64,000 nucleotides of DNA from Emiliania huxleyi CCMP1516 (taxonomy: Eukaryota; Haptophyta; Isochrysidales; Noelaerhabdaceae). Location: assembly GCF_000372725.1 (NCBI RefSeq), contig NW_005196900.1, positions 311,739 to 375,738 on the forward strand. Reading direction: 5' to 3'. The translations under genes were made by a program, and so were the position numbers. Below are positions 1 through 11,391 of the stretch, in pieces. Below the pieces are notes generated by a model. It saw only the letters and a list, made by a program, of their open reading frames with translations. It was not told the DNA's origin and ran no database searches. How positions within the stretch are numbered: the first letter of the stretch is position 1; every line of letters begins with the position of its first letter.

Positions 1-689
1 GGGGGCTCGGGGGGGGCTGAGGGCGCTCGTGCGATCGCCCAGGCGGCCCCTGGGCCCGCTGACGCAGCGCGCATAGGGCCTCGCTGGGGTCAATGACTTT
101 GCTATGCTGAAACTGGATTCCCTCGACACCAGATCTCACTGGGCGAGTTTGCTGCGATTCAACCCACAATCTTCGCCTATATCTTACCTATACTACAAAA
201 ATACACAAGAAGACAAGTCCATCATGCATCAAGACGAACAGGGAAATATCACACCCGTAGAGATCGAGAGTTCAGAACACACATTGTCATTGAGACTGCT
301 ACACTGGGCCACGTATGTACAGCAGGCAACACACACCACAGCCCGAGAAACAGAAGAATTGCTCTCGAGAACTAAGTGCATCATCCGCGATCGCCGGGAA
401 GAGGCGAGAAAGAGATTGCCGAGGGCGCCCCCATACGTAGAGGCTAGAGCAGAACGCGCGCCTCAGGGGGGCCATCAAGCCGAGAGATGTGGCAGAAGCT
501 ACCGAGAGCGAGAGATGGGTGGGCGCCAGTGTACATTGAGCTGATGCTCCGAAAGCCTAAGCCGGTCGGGTCGCGCTGCCCATGCCGTGTGCTCCGCTCC
601 GACCGCGCGACCAAGGATGGCCCGAAGCGGGAGGGTCTGAGTCACGCGGTGCGGGGTGGGCTCGGGGCGGGACGCATGAGCTTGCTTTC
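1..689. other. left-edge intergenic / 3' flank, no supported gene
   Basis: No gene can be supported here. An open frame at 104-544 on the plus strand has no recognisable domain and no coding-like composition. The stretch from about 100 to 400 is noticeably richer in A and T than the rest of the window. Part of 400-689 is probably 3' flank of the ammonium transporter on the minus strand. Confidence 0.4.
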
Positions 690-3593
690 TCACGCCTCGT
701 GCGACTCTGTGCCCTCCGGCGACTCCGACCCGTCCTTGGTCGCATCCATGTCGGCCTTCTTCTTGCGAAAGCGGAGCCCCGCGGGGACGATGTGCACGTC
801 CGTGTCGGTGTAGGCCAGTCCCCCGTGGTGCGTCGCGTCGAGGCCCTCGAGCTCATCCGCCTATCACCAACTCCGCGTGCTTCTGGCTTCTGACTCAGGC
901 TGGTGGGGTGGAGGCCCTCTCGAGGTCTCGACGCTCTCGCGAACCTCGGGCACGCGGAGGGTGCCGCACAGCTTCATGCCGTAGAAGAGGAGGAAGCACG
1001 AGGCGAGGCCGTACAGGGTGATCACGACGACCGAAAGGAGCTGATACGCCAGCTGCATGCCGTTGCCGCCGTAGAAGATGCCCGAAAAGTCGTCCAAGGT
1101 CAAGTCCTCTACTTTTGTGGTCCGGCCGCTGAATTCGATGCCGTAGGTCGCGTCCCAGATGTCGGGGTCGCTCAGCAGCCCGCAGGCGATCATCGACCAC
1201 ACGCCGGGCCAGTAGTGCAGCGCGGAGGCGCCTACGGCGCAGTGTCGTGGCACGTCGCGGGCCTCTGGGAGAGGCGCCTGGCCGGCAGTGCACTCGCGAG
1301 GCGCCGAGGGGGTCGTCCACCGGCCCGCCGAGAAACTTGCCGCAAAAGTAGATGTTGAACCAGAGGCCGAAGCGGTAGGCGAGCACGGAGATGGGGGCGA
1401 TGATCCAAAAGGCGGCCCAGATAGTGGTGCAGCCGCACGAGGAGCAGATGCCAACCTAAAGGCAAGGGGGGGGGGGGGGGGGGGGTTAAAGGCGGCGCCC
1501 AGTGTGTGCGTGCGTATGTGTGACGGGGGGGGAGCTTGGGCGGGGGAAGAGGGGGGGGGGGGGCCTATTGAGGGCCCCCCCCATGGCGGCAAGGACCCCG
1601 GTCATGGTTTGCTCCAGCGAGGCGTGCTTCTCGGTCATGTAGCCCCCCCCGAGGGGGACGCACCCTCCCGAGCAGCCAGAGAGGGTCGTCATCACGCAGA
1701 GGCGGCCGAGCTGGAAGTTGACGTAGCAAGCGGAGCCGCCGATGAAGGGGATGAAGCCGAGCCAGAGGATGAAGAGGCCGAGGCACATCATCGGCACGTT
1801 GTGCTGCGCCAGCTCGACCGGCTTGAAGTTGACCGTCACGAGCGACTTAGACGTCCCCTCGACGAATCGGCCGATCCGAGGCCCGAGTGCCTTTGCACCC
1901 ATCCAGGCGGCGCAGCCGGAGAGGGCGTGGACGGCGTTGCCGCCCGCGTAGTCGCAGATGCCCCACGAGTTGATGAAGCCTGAGGGGGTCGGCGGGGCCG
2001 GTACGTGGTGTCAGCGGGGGTCTGATCCGTGCTGTCTTCGGACTTGGCTTGGGAAATGCACCGTTCGGGTCCCACGTCCAGTGCGCGGCGAACGGATAGA
2101 TGAAGCCGGTGAGGAAGAAGGAGTAGATGAGGTATCCTAAGGTGGGAGGGGGGGGGGGGTAGGGAGGTTAGGGTCCCGGGATGCGGCGCGGTCGCTGAAG
2201 GTGTGAGAGACGACGACCTCCTCGTGCGTGTGTGGTGGTGGGAGGGGGCGAGAGCGCACCGCGGAACTGGATCCTCTCGGCGACCGCGCCCGAGACGATG
2301 GTCGCGATGGTGGCGGCGAAGACGTATTGGAAGAGGAAGATGTAGTACTCGTCCTCCTCGACGTCGATGAGCATCCAGTAGTTTGACGTGGTGCGGAACC
2401 AGCCGCCGGTGTCCATCCCCACGTCGACGCCAAACCAGATGCCGTCGTGGCCCTCCGTGGATTTGAAGAGCCCCCCGCCGGAGAACGCGTTGCCGTCTAT
2501 GCCGTCGGGCCGGGAGGCCCCGCCGTAGCAGATGGCGTAGCCGAAGCAGTAGTAGACGAGCCCGCCGATGCAGGCGTCCATCAGGTTCTGCGAACAGCAA
2601 ACGAGGGTTGCGGGGATGGGGGAAGGGACGTGGCAGGGAGGGTGCCGGAGGGAGGGGGGGGGAGGGCGTGATGGCATGAGGGGGGGGGGGGATGCAGGGG
2701 GGGAGGGGAGGGGGTTCCGAGACCTTGAGCATAATGTTCTTGGCGTTCTTGGCGCGGAGGGCGCCCGCCTCGAGCAGGCCGAAGCCTGCCTGGAGGAAGA
2801 AGCAGAGGAGCGCGGCGGTGATGATCCAGACGGTGTCGATCATGTACTGGAGGGTGCCTCCCTTGCTCCCCGCGGCGTCCGAAAAGTGGGTGTCGAGGTA
2901 TCCGAGCTCGGCTGCATCCCATGCGTGAGGAAAGGACGGCGGCGGAGTCGGGGGGCTAATCGGGGGGGGAGCTCCCGGCGCCGCGGAAAGGCGCCGGCCA
3001 AACTCGGCGTGCACCTCGTGGCTCTCCGTCTCCTCGATCACCTGGCAGGTGGAGCGGGCAAGAGCTGGCGGGGGCTTGGGGTTTGGTCGGGTTCCCACGG
3101 GGGTGGACCTGCAGGTGGAGCGGGCAAGAGCTGGCGGGGGCTTGGGGTTTGGTCGGGTTCCCACGGGGGTGGGAGACGGAAATCCTCAGCTGTCACCTTG
3201 ACGAGCGCCGCGGCGATACGCTCGGACACATTCATCTTCTTGACCTCGTCGAGCAGCTTGGTGTGCTGCGCGGCGGCTTCAGGGCTCGCGAGGTAGTCTT
3301 GGACCTGCACACGATGTGCGCCGCCGGTCAAGCCTCGGGGGCGCCGGTGTGGGAAGCAGCTTGGTGTGCTGCGCGGCGGCCGGGCTCCTCGGGCTCTCCG
3401 ATGGGAGAGGGGAACAAGGGCCGGCGCGCGCCTTTGCGACGTGCTCGCGCTGCTCGAGCCGGCGGCGCCGCTCGTTGGCCCGTTGCTTCCGGATGTGGTG
3501 AATGCGATGGCCCGGGCCAGTAGGATGACCGTCCCTCGGGGCCCCGGCGGCGGACGCCAGGATGGCGAAGAAGAAGGCGGTGCGCATGTACAT
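690..3593 (-). CDS. AMT: ammonium transporter (AMT/Rh superfamily, AMT type)
   Basis: Polytopic membrane channel that takes up ammonium at the plasma membrane or an organelle membrane. Exons: complement of 690-860, 945-1231, 1305-1455, 1576-1979, 2062-2136, 2260-2587, 2724-3041, 3197-3304 and probably 3543-3593; all internal phases agree, giving about 630 aa. Family marks: [19 protein letters not shown] in the first helix, [14 protein letters not shown], then [32 protein letters not shown], and the conserved cytosolic tail [15 protein letters not shown] in the last exon. The start at 3593 gives a hydrophobic leader ([15 protein letters not shown]). The first intron (about 3305-3542) is the least certain. 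Introns at 1232-1304 and 1456-1575 use GC donors; the others seen use GT. A charged N-terminal region plus a short proline-rich stretch precedes the channel, longer than in bacterial AmtB. Confidence 0.9.
1232..1304 (-). other. 73-nt GC-AG intron flanked by an 8-bp direct repeat
   Basis: Removing exactly these 73 bases joins DDPLG to [11 protein letters not shown], which is the expected transporter sequence. GGCGCCTC occurs at both edges, so the first seven bases of the intron repeat the first seven of the next exon. The donor GC lies inside this repeat. Confidence 0.8.
3042..3196 (-). repeat. tandem duplication inside an AMT intron, with duplicated 3' splice site
   Basis: Two near-identical units of about 62 bp (plus strand about 3047-3107 and 3110-3171) fill this intron. 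Each ends on the sense strand with a pyrimidine-rich stretch and CAG followed by GT. The second unit therefore begins GT and ends AG and could be removed on its own or give an alternative acceptor. Confidence 0.75.
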
Positions 3594-3669
3594 TCCGGCC
3601 GGATGGGGAAGGGGGGGGGACAGGTCAAAAACCAGCGGATTCTTTTTCAGCACAGTCCGGCTCCTTGCC
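3587..3669. repeat. dispersed repeat copy A over the AMT 5' end
   Basis: Shares its layout with 8136-8224: TGTACATTC, GGCCGGAT, a G-run followed by ACAG, then ATTCTTT(C)TTTTCAG and ACAGTCCGGCT. In the AMT gene it spans the proposed start codon and the region up to 75 bases upstream, so it may carry the promoter. Confidence 0.7.
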
Positions 3670-4067
3670 GGAAAGGGGGTCTGTTGCCACTGACTCTCGC
3701 GCCAAGACGCTCGGTTCTGTTCCCCGTGTTTCAGCAGCTCAGCAGGTGTGGATCTCTCATCCCGTGGCGAGGAGGAGGATGCGAAGCGAACGAGGTGGAG
3801 ATGATGGAGGCGCTCGCCGCGGCGATTGAGCGCCTCCCTCGCTCTCTCCGGCTGCGCGCGCCTGATCGCCTGACTCTCTCTTCTCTCTCTCTCTCCTCTC
3901 TCTCCGAGTCGGAAAGGGCGTCTAGTAGGCGCAAGGTTTTTTGCTCGCCTTTCCTCTGGGACCCCGTGTTGCGTGTCTGACTGTCACTGTGCTGAAACAA
4001 CCAGCGAAAGCTCGGCCTTTGGCTCTCCGCGGCGCTTCCCACCCTTCGGGTCGCGCTCGAGCGGGGC

Positions 4068-5100
4068 ATGCCAGTCGATTTCTTCGGCGACTACCTTTAC
4101 AACAAGGCCCACCACCGGCGGCCCCACGACGGCGTCCTCGCCGCCTGGGCGGACGCGATGCGCGCCCCGGCCAACGCGCCGGTCGTGCACGGCGACAAGG
4201 AGAAACCAGAGCTCACCCGGCAGTACAACGAGGGGTACAAGGTCGACCTCGCAGAACCCCATGCGGGACCAGGAGGGTGCGATGACGTGAATGAAATCAA
4301 GCTCTGGACGCCCCTCCTCAAGACCTCCTCGCCGGGCGTTGGCAACGCCTCGAGTGGCGGCACGCCCGCCTCCGTTTTGGGGCAAATGTAGATTCCCTGC
4401 CCAGCGTAAGGATATTTCTTTCATTTCTTTCGTCTTTATTTCGTGCCCCACAACGGCAAATTTGCGAGAAATTTCTTCGCCCCGTCACTCCATGCTCAAG
4501 TTTCGCCCCTTTCCGTGTAAGGAAACAAGGTGTCCCCCATGTTGGACCAGGCACCGTGCGGGCCTGCCGTGCCTTGCTTGAGCCGGCAGGCCCGCGCGGC
4601 AGTGATGGTGCGCCTCCGCGGAGAGGCTGACGCTGGTCATCGGTCAGCGGTCAGCGGTCATCGGTCACCGGTCAAGCGGGTCATCGGGCGTCAGTGTCAT
4701 TCAGGCGTCAGTGTCATTCGCGTCAACACAGGTATGGTAAATTTCCGGAAATTTCTCCTTCCGAACAAGGCTGTCATATTTCTCAAAATATTTCGGGAAA
4801 TCTACATTTGCCCCAACCTCCGTTGGCCACTCCTACGCCTTTGGCAACACCGAAGAGAAGGCCCGCCGCCTAAACATGGGCTGCAAGGCGCGCGGGCAGC
4901 CCGGCCAACCCTTCTCCCACAAGACCGGCCACGGCTACGTCAAGGCGCATCGCGGTTTCTACCACGACGCGATCTTTGTCAAGCGCAACAACTTCAACCT
5001 GCTGCTCCAGGCGTGCCGTGAGCGGTCGCTGGAGCGGGGGAGGCAGAAGGGGTGCTCCACGGCGCGTGGCACGCATTGCTCGAGACGCATTGGTGCTTGA
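4068..5100 (+). CDS. unrecognised protein, reading frame interrupted by a TIR element
   Basis: I do not recognise this family. The first part (4068-4376) encodes MPVDFFGDYLYNKAHHRR and continues to ...GGTPASV; the second (4825-5100) encodes GHSYAFGNTEEKARR and continues in frame to a stop at 5098. The two parts read as one protein only if 4377-4824, the inserted element plus one copy of its target duplication, is removed exactly; that is 448 bases, so reading through fails (TAG at 4390). The element's right end has no AG at the junction, so ordinary splicing would not restore the frame precisely. Either an unusual splice, a recent insertion allele, or a dead gene. A further small intron in the first part, near 4250-4290, is possible. 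Low-complexity CT-rich and GAGA-like sequence lies upstream at 3840-3910. Confidence 0.45.
4377..4816. mobile_element. 440-bp non-autonomous TIR element with 8-bp target duplication
   Basis: Both ends carry the inverted repeat TTGGGGCAAATGTAGATT, followed by CCC on the left and, after one extra T, by CCC on the right. It is flanked by a perfect 8-bp direct repeat, CCTCCGTT, at 4369-4376 and 4817-4824. The interior is much more AT-rich than the surroundings near both ends and carries short GGTCATCGG- and GCGTCAGTGTCATT-type repeats in the middle. There is no transposase frame. An 8-bp duplication with TIRs fits a hAT-like or introner-type MITE. Confidence 0.88.
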
Positions 5101-5345
5101 AAGGGGAAGGGCGAGGCGGCAGTGCCGGTGGCGGCGTAGAGAAGGCGAGAGAAGGGCGACAGGGATGCCGCCCGCGGGGTGGGTTGGGGCGGGGTGGGCG
5201 GCTGCGGCGTGCGCGCCTGGTGGCGGATCTTGTCGAGCGCGTCGGACGAGACAGTTGGAGATGAGCTCGCGGAGGAAGATCTCCTTGTTTGGGTGTTGAT
5301 GATGAGACTCATCAGCTAGCTGGTACCTGGATGTGTTTCTCTCTC

Positions 5346-5349
<4 letters not shown>

Positions 5350-5412
<63 letters not shown>
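5350..5412. repeat. (CT)n microsatellite
   Basis: About 30 uninterrupted CT dinucleotides, upstream of the ankyrin/U-box gene. Confidence 0.95.
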
Positions 5413-5417
<5 letters not shown>

Positions 5418-5477
5418 GAAAGAAAGAAAACGGACAACCCAAGGGAGGGATGGGAGGACGGCACGCCGCCACCACAC
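5411..5477 (+). repeat. dispersed repeat (GGGAGGGATGGGAGGACGG family), copy 1 of 3
   Basis: An AAAGAAAGAAAG tract, then CCCAAGGGAGGGATGGGAGG and ACGGCACGCCGCCACCACAC. Other copies: 20518-20605 (+) and 36005-36062 (-). Confidence 0.8.
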
Positions 5478-5515
5478 TCTTCTGTGTCTCTGTGTTGCGT
5501 AAAATTCTTTTTCTC

Positions 5516-7385
5516 ATGGCGATGGTTGGTGCTGTGGCGCTCGTGAAAGCGGCTGGGCGAGGCGACGAGGCGGCGGTGCTGGCGTGGCTTGACAGCGGCG
5601 GGCGGATCAACGCGACTTGCAGGGTAGGCGGTGTGAGCGGCGTCACCGCGCTGATGCGTGCCGCCCAGAAGGGCCAAGAGGGGGTGGTCGAGGTACTGCT
5701 GCAGCGTGGCGCGGAGATCAACTTGCAGAGCAGCGTCGGCGGCACCGCGCTGATAATCGCCGCCACTAAATGTCACGAGCGGGTGGTTGAGCTGCTGCTG
5801 CAGCACGGCGCGGAGATCGACAAGCAGAACAGCGACGGCTGGACCGCGCTGATGTTCGCCGCCAACCATGGCCACGAGCAGGTGGTCGAGCTACTGCTTC
5901 AGCGCGGCGCGGAGATCAACCTGCAGTACCGTGATATCCGCACCTGCGGCACCGCGCTGATGGTCGCCGCCGGCAACGGCCGCGAGCGGGTGGTCGAGCT
6001 GCTGCTGCAGCGCGGCGCAGAGATCGACTTGCAGAACAGCAGAGGCGTCACCGCGCTGATGCTCGCCGCCTTCCGAGGCCACGAGCGGGTGGTCGAGCTG
6101 CTGCTGCAGCGCGGCGCGGAGATCAACTTGCAGAGCGGCGAAGGCTGGACCGCGCTGATGTTCGCCGCCCACGGCCACCCCGCCGTCGTCCTCCGCCTGC
6201 TTCGCGCGGGCGCAGATACAGCGGTGCGCTCTGAGGGCGGCAAGTCCGCGCTGCAAATGGCCAAGGAGAAGGGCCACGCCGCCTGCGTCGGCGCCTTCCG
6301 GCAGCACATCGAGGAGGTGACTGCGAGCCAGCGCGAGGCGGCGGCGGGCGGTGCGGGCGGCGCTTCCTCGGGCGAGGCGGCGGCGGGAGCGAGGGCCGCG
6401 GCCTCTTCCGGCTCACTGGGCCTTCCCGAAGAGGCGATGGACGCGGCTCTCCAAGGCGACGAGGTGGCGCTGCTGGCGTGGCTTGACAGCGGCGGGCAGG
6501 TCAACGCGATTTGCGCGGAAGACGATGTGAGCGGCGCCACCGCGCTGATGCTTGCCGGCCCAGCATGGCCACGAGGGGGTGGTCGAGCTGCTGCTGCAGC
6601 GCGGGGCGGAGGTCAACAAGCAGAACAGCGACGACGGCGGCACCGCGCTGATGTACGCCGCCGTCCAAGGCCACCCCGCCGTCGTCCTCCGCCTGCTTCG
6701 GGCGGGCGCAGACGCGGCGTTGTGCTCTGCGAGCGGCAGGACGGCGCTGCAGGTTGCCAAGAAGCAGGGCCACGCCGAGTGCGTGCGCGCCCTCAAGGAG
6801 CATGCGGCGGCGGAGGCGTCGGCGGAGGCAGCGGCGAGGGAGGCGGAGAGAGCGGCGGCAGAGGCGGAGGCGACGCGGCATGCCGAGGCGCTGCTGGCGG
6901 AGGAGGAGGCGGAGAAGGAGGCGGGGCGCGCCAGGGAGAGCAAGAAGGGGAAGAAGAAGAAGAAGAAGGGGAAGGGAGGCGGGGGTGGCGCTGGGCCGTC
7001 GCGGGAGCCCGAGGATGAGGCAGCGCTGGCGGCGGAGGAGGAGGCGGAGTTGGCGGCGGCGCTCGAGGAGAGCGCGAGGCTGGAGGAGAAGAGGCGGGCG
7101 TCTGACGAGCAGGGGTCGTCCTCCTTGGCTGCAGAGAGGCCGCTTTCGGCGGAGGAGGAGGAGCCGCCAACCGACTTCATCTGCCCGATCACGACCGAGA
7201 TGATGAGCGACCCGGTGATGGCGGCGGACGGCCATTCCTACGAGCGGAAGCAGATCGAGCGCTGGCTCGCGACCAAGTCGACGAGTCCGATGACGGGCGA
7301 GGCACTCGAGCATATCTTCCTCTTCCCAAACCACGCGCTGCGCGGGCGGATCCGAGAGTGGCGAGAGGCGCATCCAGGACGGTAG
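5516..7385 (+). pseudogene. ankyrin-repeat/U-box E3 ligase-like gene with one frameshift
   Basis: The predicted protein has about seven ankyrin repeats of the form GWTALMFAANHGHEQVVELL, a second shorter ankyrin block, a long charged Ala/Glu/Lys coiled coil, and a C-terminal U-box (DFICPITTEMMSDPVMAADG, then SYERKQIERWL). The U-box recruits an E2 enzyme, so the likely role is substrate ubiquitination. The frame breaks at 6556-6557: the sequence reads CTTGCCGGCCCAGCATGG where the repeat consensus predicts CTTGCCGCCCAGCATGG, a single extra G. Downstream the same repeat continues in the next frame to the stop at 7383. It could be a sequencing error or a genuine null. The start at 5516 lies five bases after TAAAATTCTTTTTCTC, a motif recurring upstream of many genes here. 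It is paralogous to the gene at 43.3-44.4 kb. Confidence 0.8.
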
Positions 7386-7933
7386 CTTTGTGTAGCGTTT
7401 GCACTTCACACCTTGAGACCGCGTTTTCTTCTCTACTCGCGAGGTATCGCGGGACACCTTTTTGCCTCTCACGTCTCAGGGATGTCGCGCTATTCGGTTC
7501 GCCGCGGCAACCCTGGAGACGAGGCACGGGTGGGCGACGCCGACGCGGACGAAGGCGCATCTAGCTCAGACTGGAAGGCTGAGATTGAGTCCATCACCAA
7601 CGGTGCGGCCGGCCGCAAAACTCGCCGCCACCTTGCCACCCGCTGCTCGACCCCAAGAATTCTTCTTGGGTTAGCGAAGAACTCGCTAAACCAAGAATTC
7701 ACCGCACCGCGAAGCACTGGCCCGAACACGGAAAGGAAGAAAGCCGAGAGCGGAAGGGAAGGTAAACTAACTTCTCCACACACAAGGTGTTGGCGCACAA
7801 GCAAGGTGTTAGGAGGGGGAGGGGGAGGGGGAGGGTGTGAGTCTCACACACACACGGGGAGGGGGGTGAGTGAGTGAGTGAGTGAGTGAGTCTCACACAC
7901 ACACACGGGAAGGGGGGTGAGTGAGTGAGTGAG

Positions 7934-8075
<142 letters not shown>

Positions 8076-8135
8076 GGAGGGAGGGGGGGGGGCGGGGGCA
8101 GGAGGGGGAGGAGGGGGCACAGCAACATATACGTG

Positions 8136-8224
8136 TGTACATTCTGGCCGGATCCGAGGGGAGGGGGGGGGGACAGCAGGTCAGCGTCGAAATTCTTTCT
8201 TTTCAGGACAGTCCGGCTTGCCAC
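8136..8224. repeat. dispersed repeat copy B (matches the AMT 5' region)
   Basis: Same order of blocks as 3587-3669: TGTACATTCTGGCCGGAT, a G-run with ACAG, AATTCTTTCTTTTCAG, GACAGTCCGGCTTGCC. No gene start is evident next to this copy. Confidence 0.7.
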
Positions 8225-8526
8225 TGCAACCGTCTCCAGGGGCCGGCGCCGACCGCCTCGCTTCGCCAGTGCTGCCTACGCCTACGACACGCGCATCGGC
8301 TCGCCGCCCGCGGTTGTCTGCGGCGGGCCCGCGTGGCGCGCCGCTCGTCGGGAGCGTGCTCAGCAGGCTGTGCAGCGCAGCCTGACTCACTCAGAGCGCC
8401 GCTGATGCGGCGTGGGGCCGCCGTCGGCGCTGCTGCCGCGCACGCTGCGCTTTGGGCGTCACCATCGTGTCCTCGCCGCGTCGCCGACGCCACTTGCGGC
8501 AATGAAGAAACGCTATAGAGTTGCGT

Positions 8527-8612
8527 GCGCGAAAAAGAATTTTACAACCAAGCTCCCTCGCACAACACTGGTCCCGACTCCCGTGCCCAGTGTTGCGCGA
8601 AAAAGAATTTGA
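8527..8612. repeat. inverted pair of the CCAGTGTTG/AAGAATTTT repeat
   Basis: Two arms meet head to head: GCGAAAAAGAATTTTACAAC ... CGCACAACACTGG and CCCAGTGTTGCGCGAAAAAG AATTTG. Relatives lie at 16212-16345, 19741-19770 and 30150-30223. Confidence 0.75.
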
Positions 8613-8983
8613 AAAATGTAGCTTATACGAAAGAGTTACAGAGCGAGGCTCTCCGTCTCACACACGAGCCGACAGGCAACACAGCTCACAGGCAACCCAA
8701 ACAAGAATTCCTCCAGCAGATCCCTCCCACCCAGAACCGAACCAAAACAGAGAAACCTATTCCTCGGAGAGAGAGAGAGACAGGACAAAGACAGAGTCGG
8801 ACTCAGAGAGACCGAAGAGAGAGAGAGAGGTCGGTGTCCGTGGCACCGCATGGTCTACACTCCGACCGCGCGCCGGCGGCCCGCGCGCGGCGAGAGGAAG
8901 GCGCGTCGTTTCAACGCACGGGGAGATCTCCCGCGCCTTGTAGCTCGGTAGCCACGCGGGAGCTGGGCCGTCCCCATTCGGCC

Positions 8984-11224
8984 TCAAATGCGGAAGGTCA
9001 TCGCGCTCGCGCCGCTTGGACCCGCCGCCGAGTCCGGGTCGGCGTGGGTCGGCCTCTTGACGCTGTTCGACCTCTTGATGCCGACGCGCCCCCAGCTGGC
9101 GGAGCGCTCGAGGGGGGGCGCGGATGGCTCGGCCTCCGTCGAGGTGGAGGGCAGCCCCCCCTCCACGCTCGGGCTCGGCGGGCACGTCGACGCATCGTCG
9201 CGGCCCCTCGCCTTTGCCGCGGCGTACCGCCTGGCGAGACAGAGGGCGAGGAGCACGAGCGCCACGACGAGGACGGCGACGGCGACAGAGACTCCGACGA
9301 TCCACTGGCGGCTGCGGCCGTCGCTGACAAGGTTGACTTCTGCCCCCTGGGAGAGCGGCACGGGCGGCGGGGGCGGCGGCGGCGCAACAGTCACCGAGAT
9401 GGTGGCGGGTGCCGTGTCGTAGTAGACCTTAGGCACGCTTAGCTCCGTGGCCACGCTTTCGAGGAAGGTTGGCTGCTTCGCGGAGGCTGTGATCGCCTCG
9501 GCAGCCGGCCCTCCCTCGGCCTGGACGATAGTCACGCGAACCCTGCTGTCGCCGAGGTCCTCGAGGGTCATCTGCTCGGCGGTGACAGTCACAGGCGGAC
9601 TCCCGGTGGCGAAGGATTTGATCACGGCATCCTGGATGGCATCCAAATCGAGGGCGGCCAGCGCTCGCTGCCGGCGGGTCGTGCTGATCTCGAGAGAGAA
9701 GGAGGAGGCGGCAGCCCTGGCCTCGCCTGGCAGCATCGGCGGAATGGGCGGCGGCGAGGGCGACGCAGATGGTGGCGGGGCCGGTGGTGGTGAAGGCGGC
9801 GGCAGGGGAGGGGGCGAGGGAGGGAGCGAGGGCGGTGGCGGCGAGGGCGGTGGCAGCGATGGCGGAGGTGGCGAGGGTGGCGGCGGAGAAGGAGGCGGCA
9901 GTGAGGGCGGTGGCGGCGAAGGCGGAGGCGGCAGGGGCGGCGGCGGCGAGGGGGGTGGCGGTGAGGGAGGTGGCAGGGATGGCGGCGGCGGAGATGGCGG
10001 CGGCGGGCTCGGCGGCGGCAGGTACGGAGGTGGAGGAGAGGGCGGTGGCGGCGACGGCGGCGGCGGGGACGGCGGCGGCGGCGAGGGTGGGGTNNNNNNN
10101 NNNNNNNNNNNNNNNNNNNNNNNNNNNNNNNNNNNNNNNNNNNNNNNNNNNNNNNNNNNNNNNNNNNNNNNNNNNNNNNNNNNNNNNNNNNNNNNNNNNN
10201 NNNNNNNNNNNNNNNNNNNNNNNNNNNNNNNNNNNNNNNNNNNNNNNNNNNNNNNNNNNNNNNNNNNNNNNNNNNNNNNNNNNNNNNNNNNNNNNNNNNN
10301 NNNNNNNNNNNNNNNNNNNNNNNNNNNNNNNNNNNNNNNNNNNNNNNNNNNNNNNNNNNNNNNNNNNNNNNNNNNNNNNNNNNNNNNNNNNNNNNNNNNN
10401 NNNNNNNNNNNNNNNNNNNNNNNNNNNNNNNNNNNNNNNNNNNNNNNNNNNNNNNNNNNNNNNNNNNNNNNNNNNNNNNNNNNNNNNNNNNNNNNNNNNN
10501 NNNNNNNNNNNNNNNNNNNNNNNNNNNNNNNNNNNNNNNNNNNNNNNNNNNNNNNNNNNNNNNNNNNNNNNNNNNNNNNNNNNNNNNNNNNNNNNNNNNN
10601 NNNNNNNNNNNNNNNNNNNNNNNNNNNNNNNNNNNNNNNNNNNNNNNNNNNNNNNNNNNNNNNNNNNNNNNNNNNNNNNNNNNNNNNNNNNNNNNNNNNN
10701 NNNNNNNNNNNNNNNNNNNNNNNNNNNNNNNNNNNNNNNNNNNNNNNNNNNNNNNNNNNNNNNNNNNNNNNNNNNNNNNNNNNNNNNNNNNNNNNNNNNN
10801 NNNNNNNNNNNNNNNNNNNNNNNNNNNNNNNNNNNNNNNNNNNNNNNNNNNNNNNNNNNNNNNNNNNNNNNNNNNNNNNNNNNNNNNNNNNNNNNNNNNN
10901 NNNNNNNNNNNNNNNNNNNNNNNNNNNNNNNNNNNNNNNNNNNNNNNNNNNNNNNNNNNNNNNNNNNNNNNNNNNNNNNNNNNNNNNNNNNGGTCTTGAC
11001 GGAGGCAGCGGACTCGGCGGCGTCGGGCTCGGCGGCGGCAGGCTCGGCGGCGGCGGGCTTGGCGGGTGCGGTCTCGACGGCGGCGGGCTCGGCGGCGGCG
11101 GGCTCGGCGGCGGCGGGCTCGACGGCGGCGGCCTCGGCGGAGGAGGCGACGTCGGCGGGGGCGAGGGCGGCGGCGGCGACGGCGGCGGCGGCGAGGGAGG
11201 TGGCGGCGCCGGAGGAGGCGGGGA

Positions 11225-11256
<32 letters not shown>

Positions 11257-11359
11257 GCGGCGGCGGGCTTGGCGGCGGCGGGCTTCGCGGCGGCGGCGAG
11301 GGCGGTGGCGGCGTCGGTGGCGGCGGCGAGGGAGGTGGCGGCGCCGGCGGAGGCGGGGA

Positions 11360-11391
<32 letters not shown>

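Noticed and set aside
1456-1575. Exon-copy pattern at the second AMT intron
   Set aside because: The GC-AG intron is well supported but its start (GCCCTC) and the next exon (GTTGGC) do not match, so it is not an example of the direct-repeat class.
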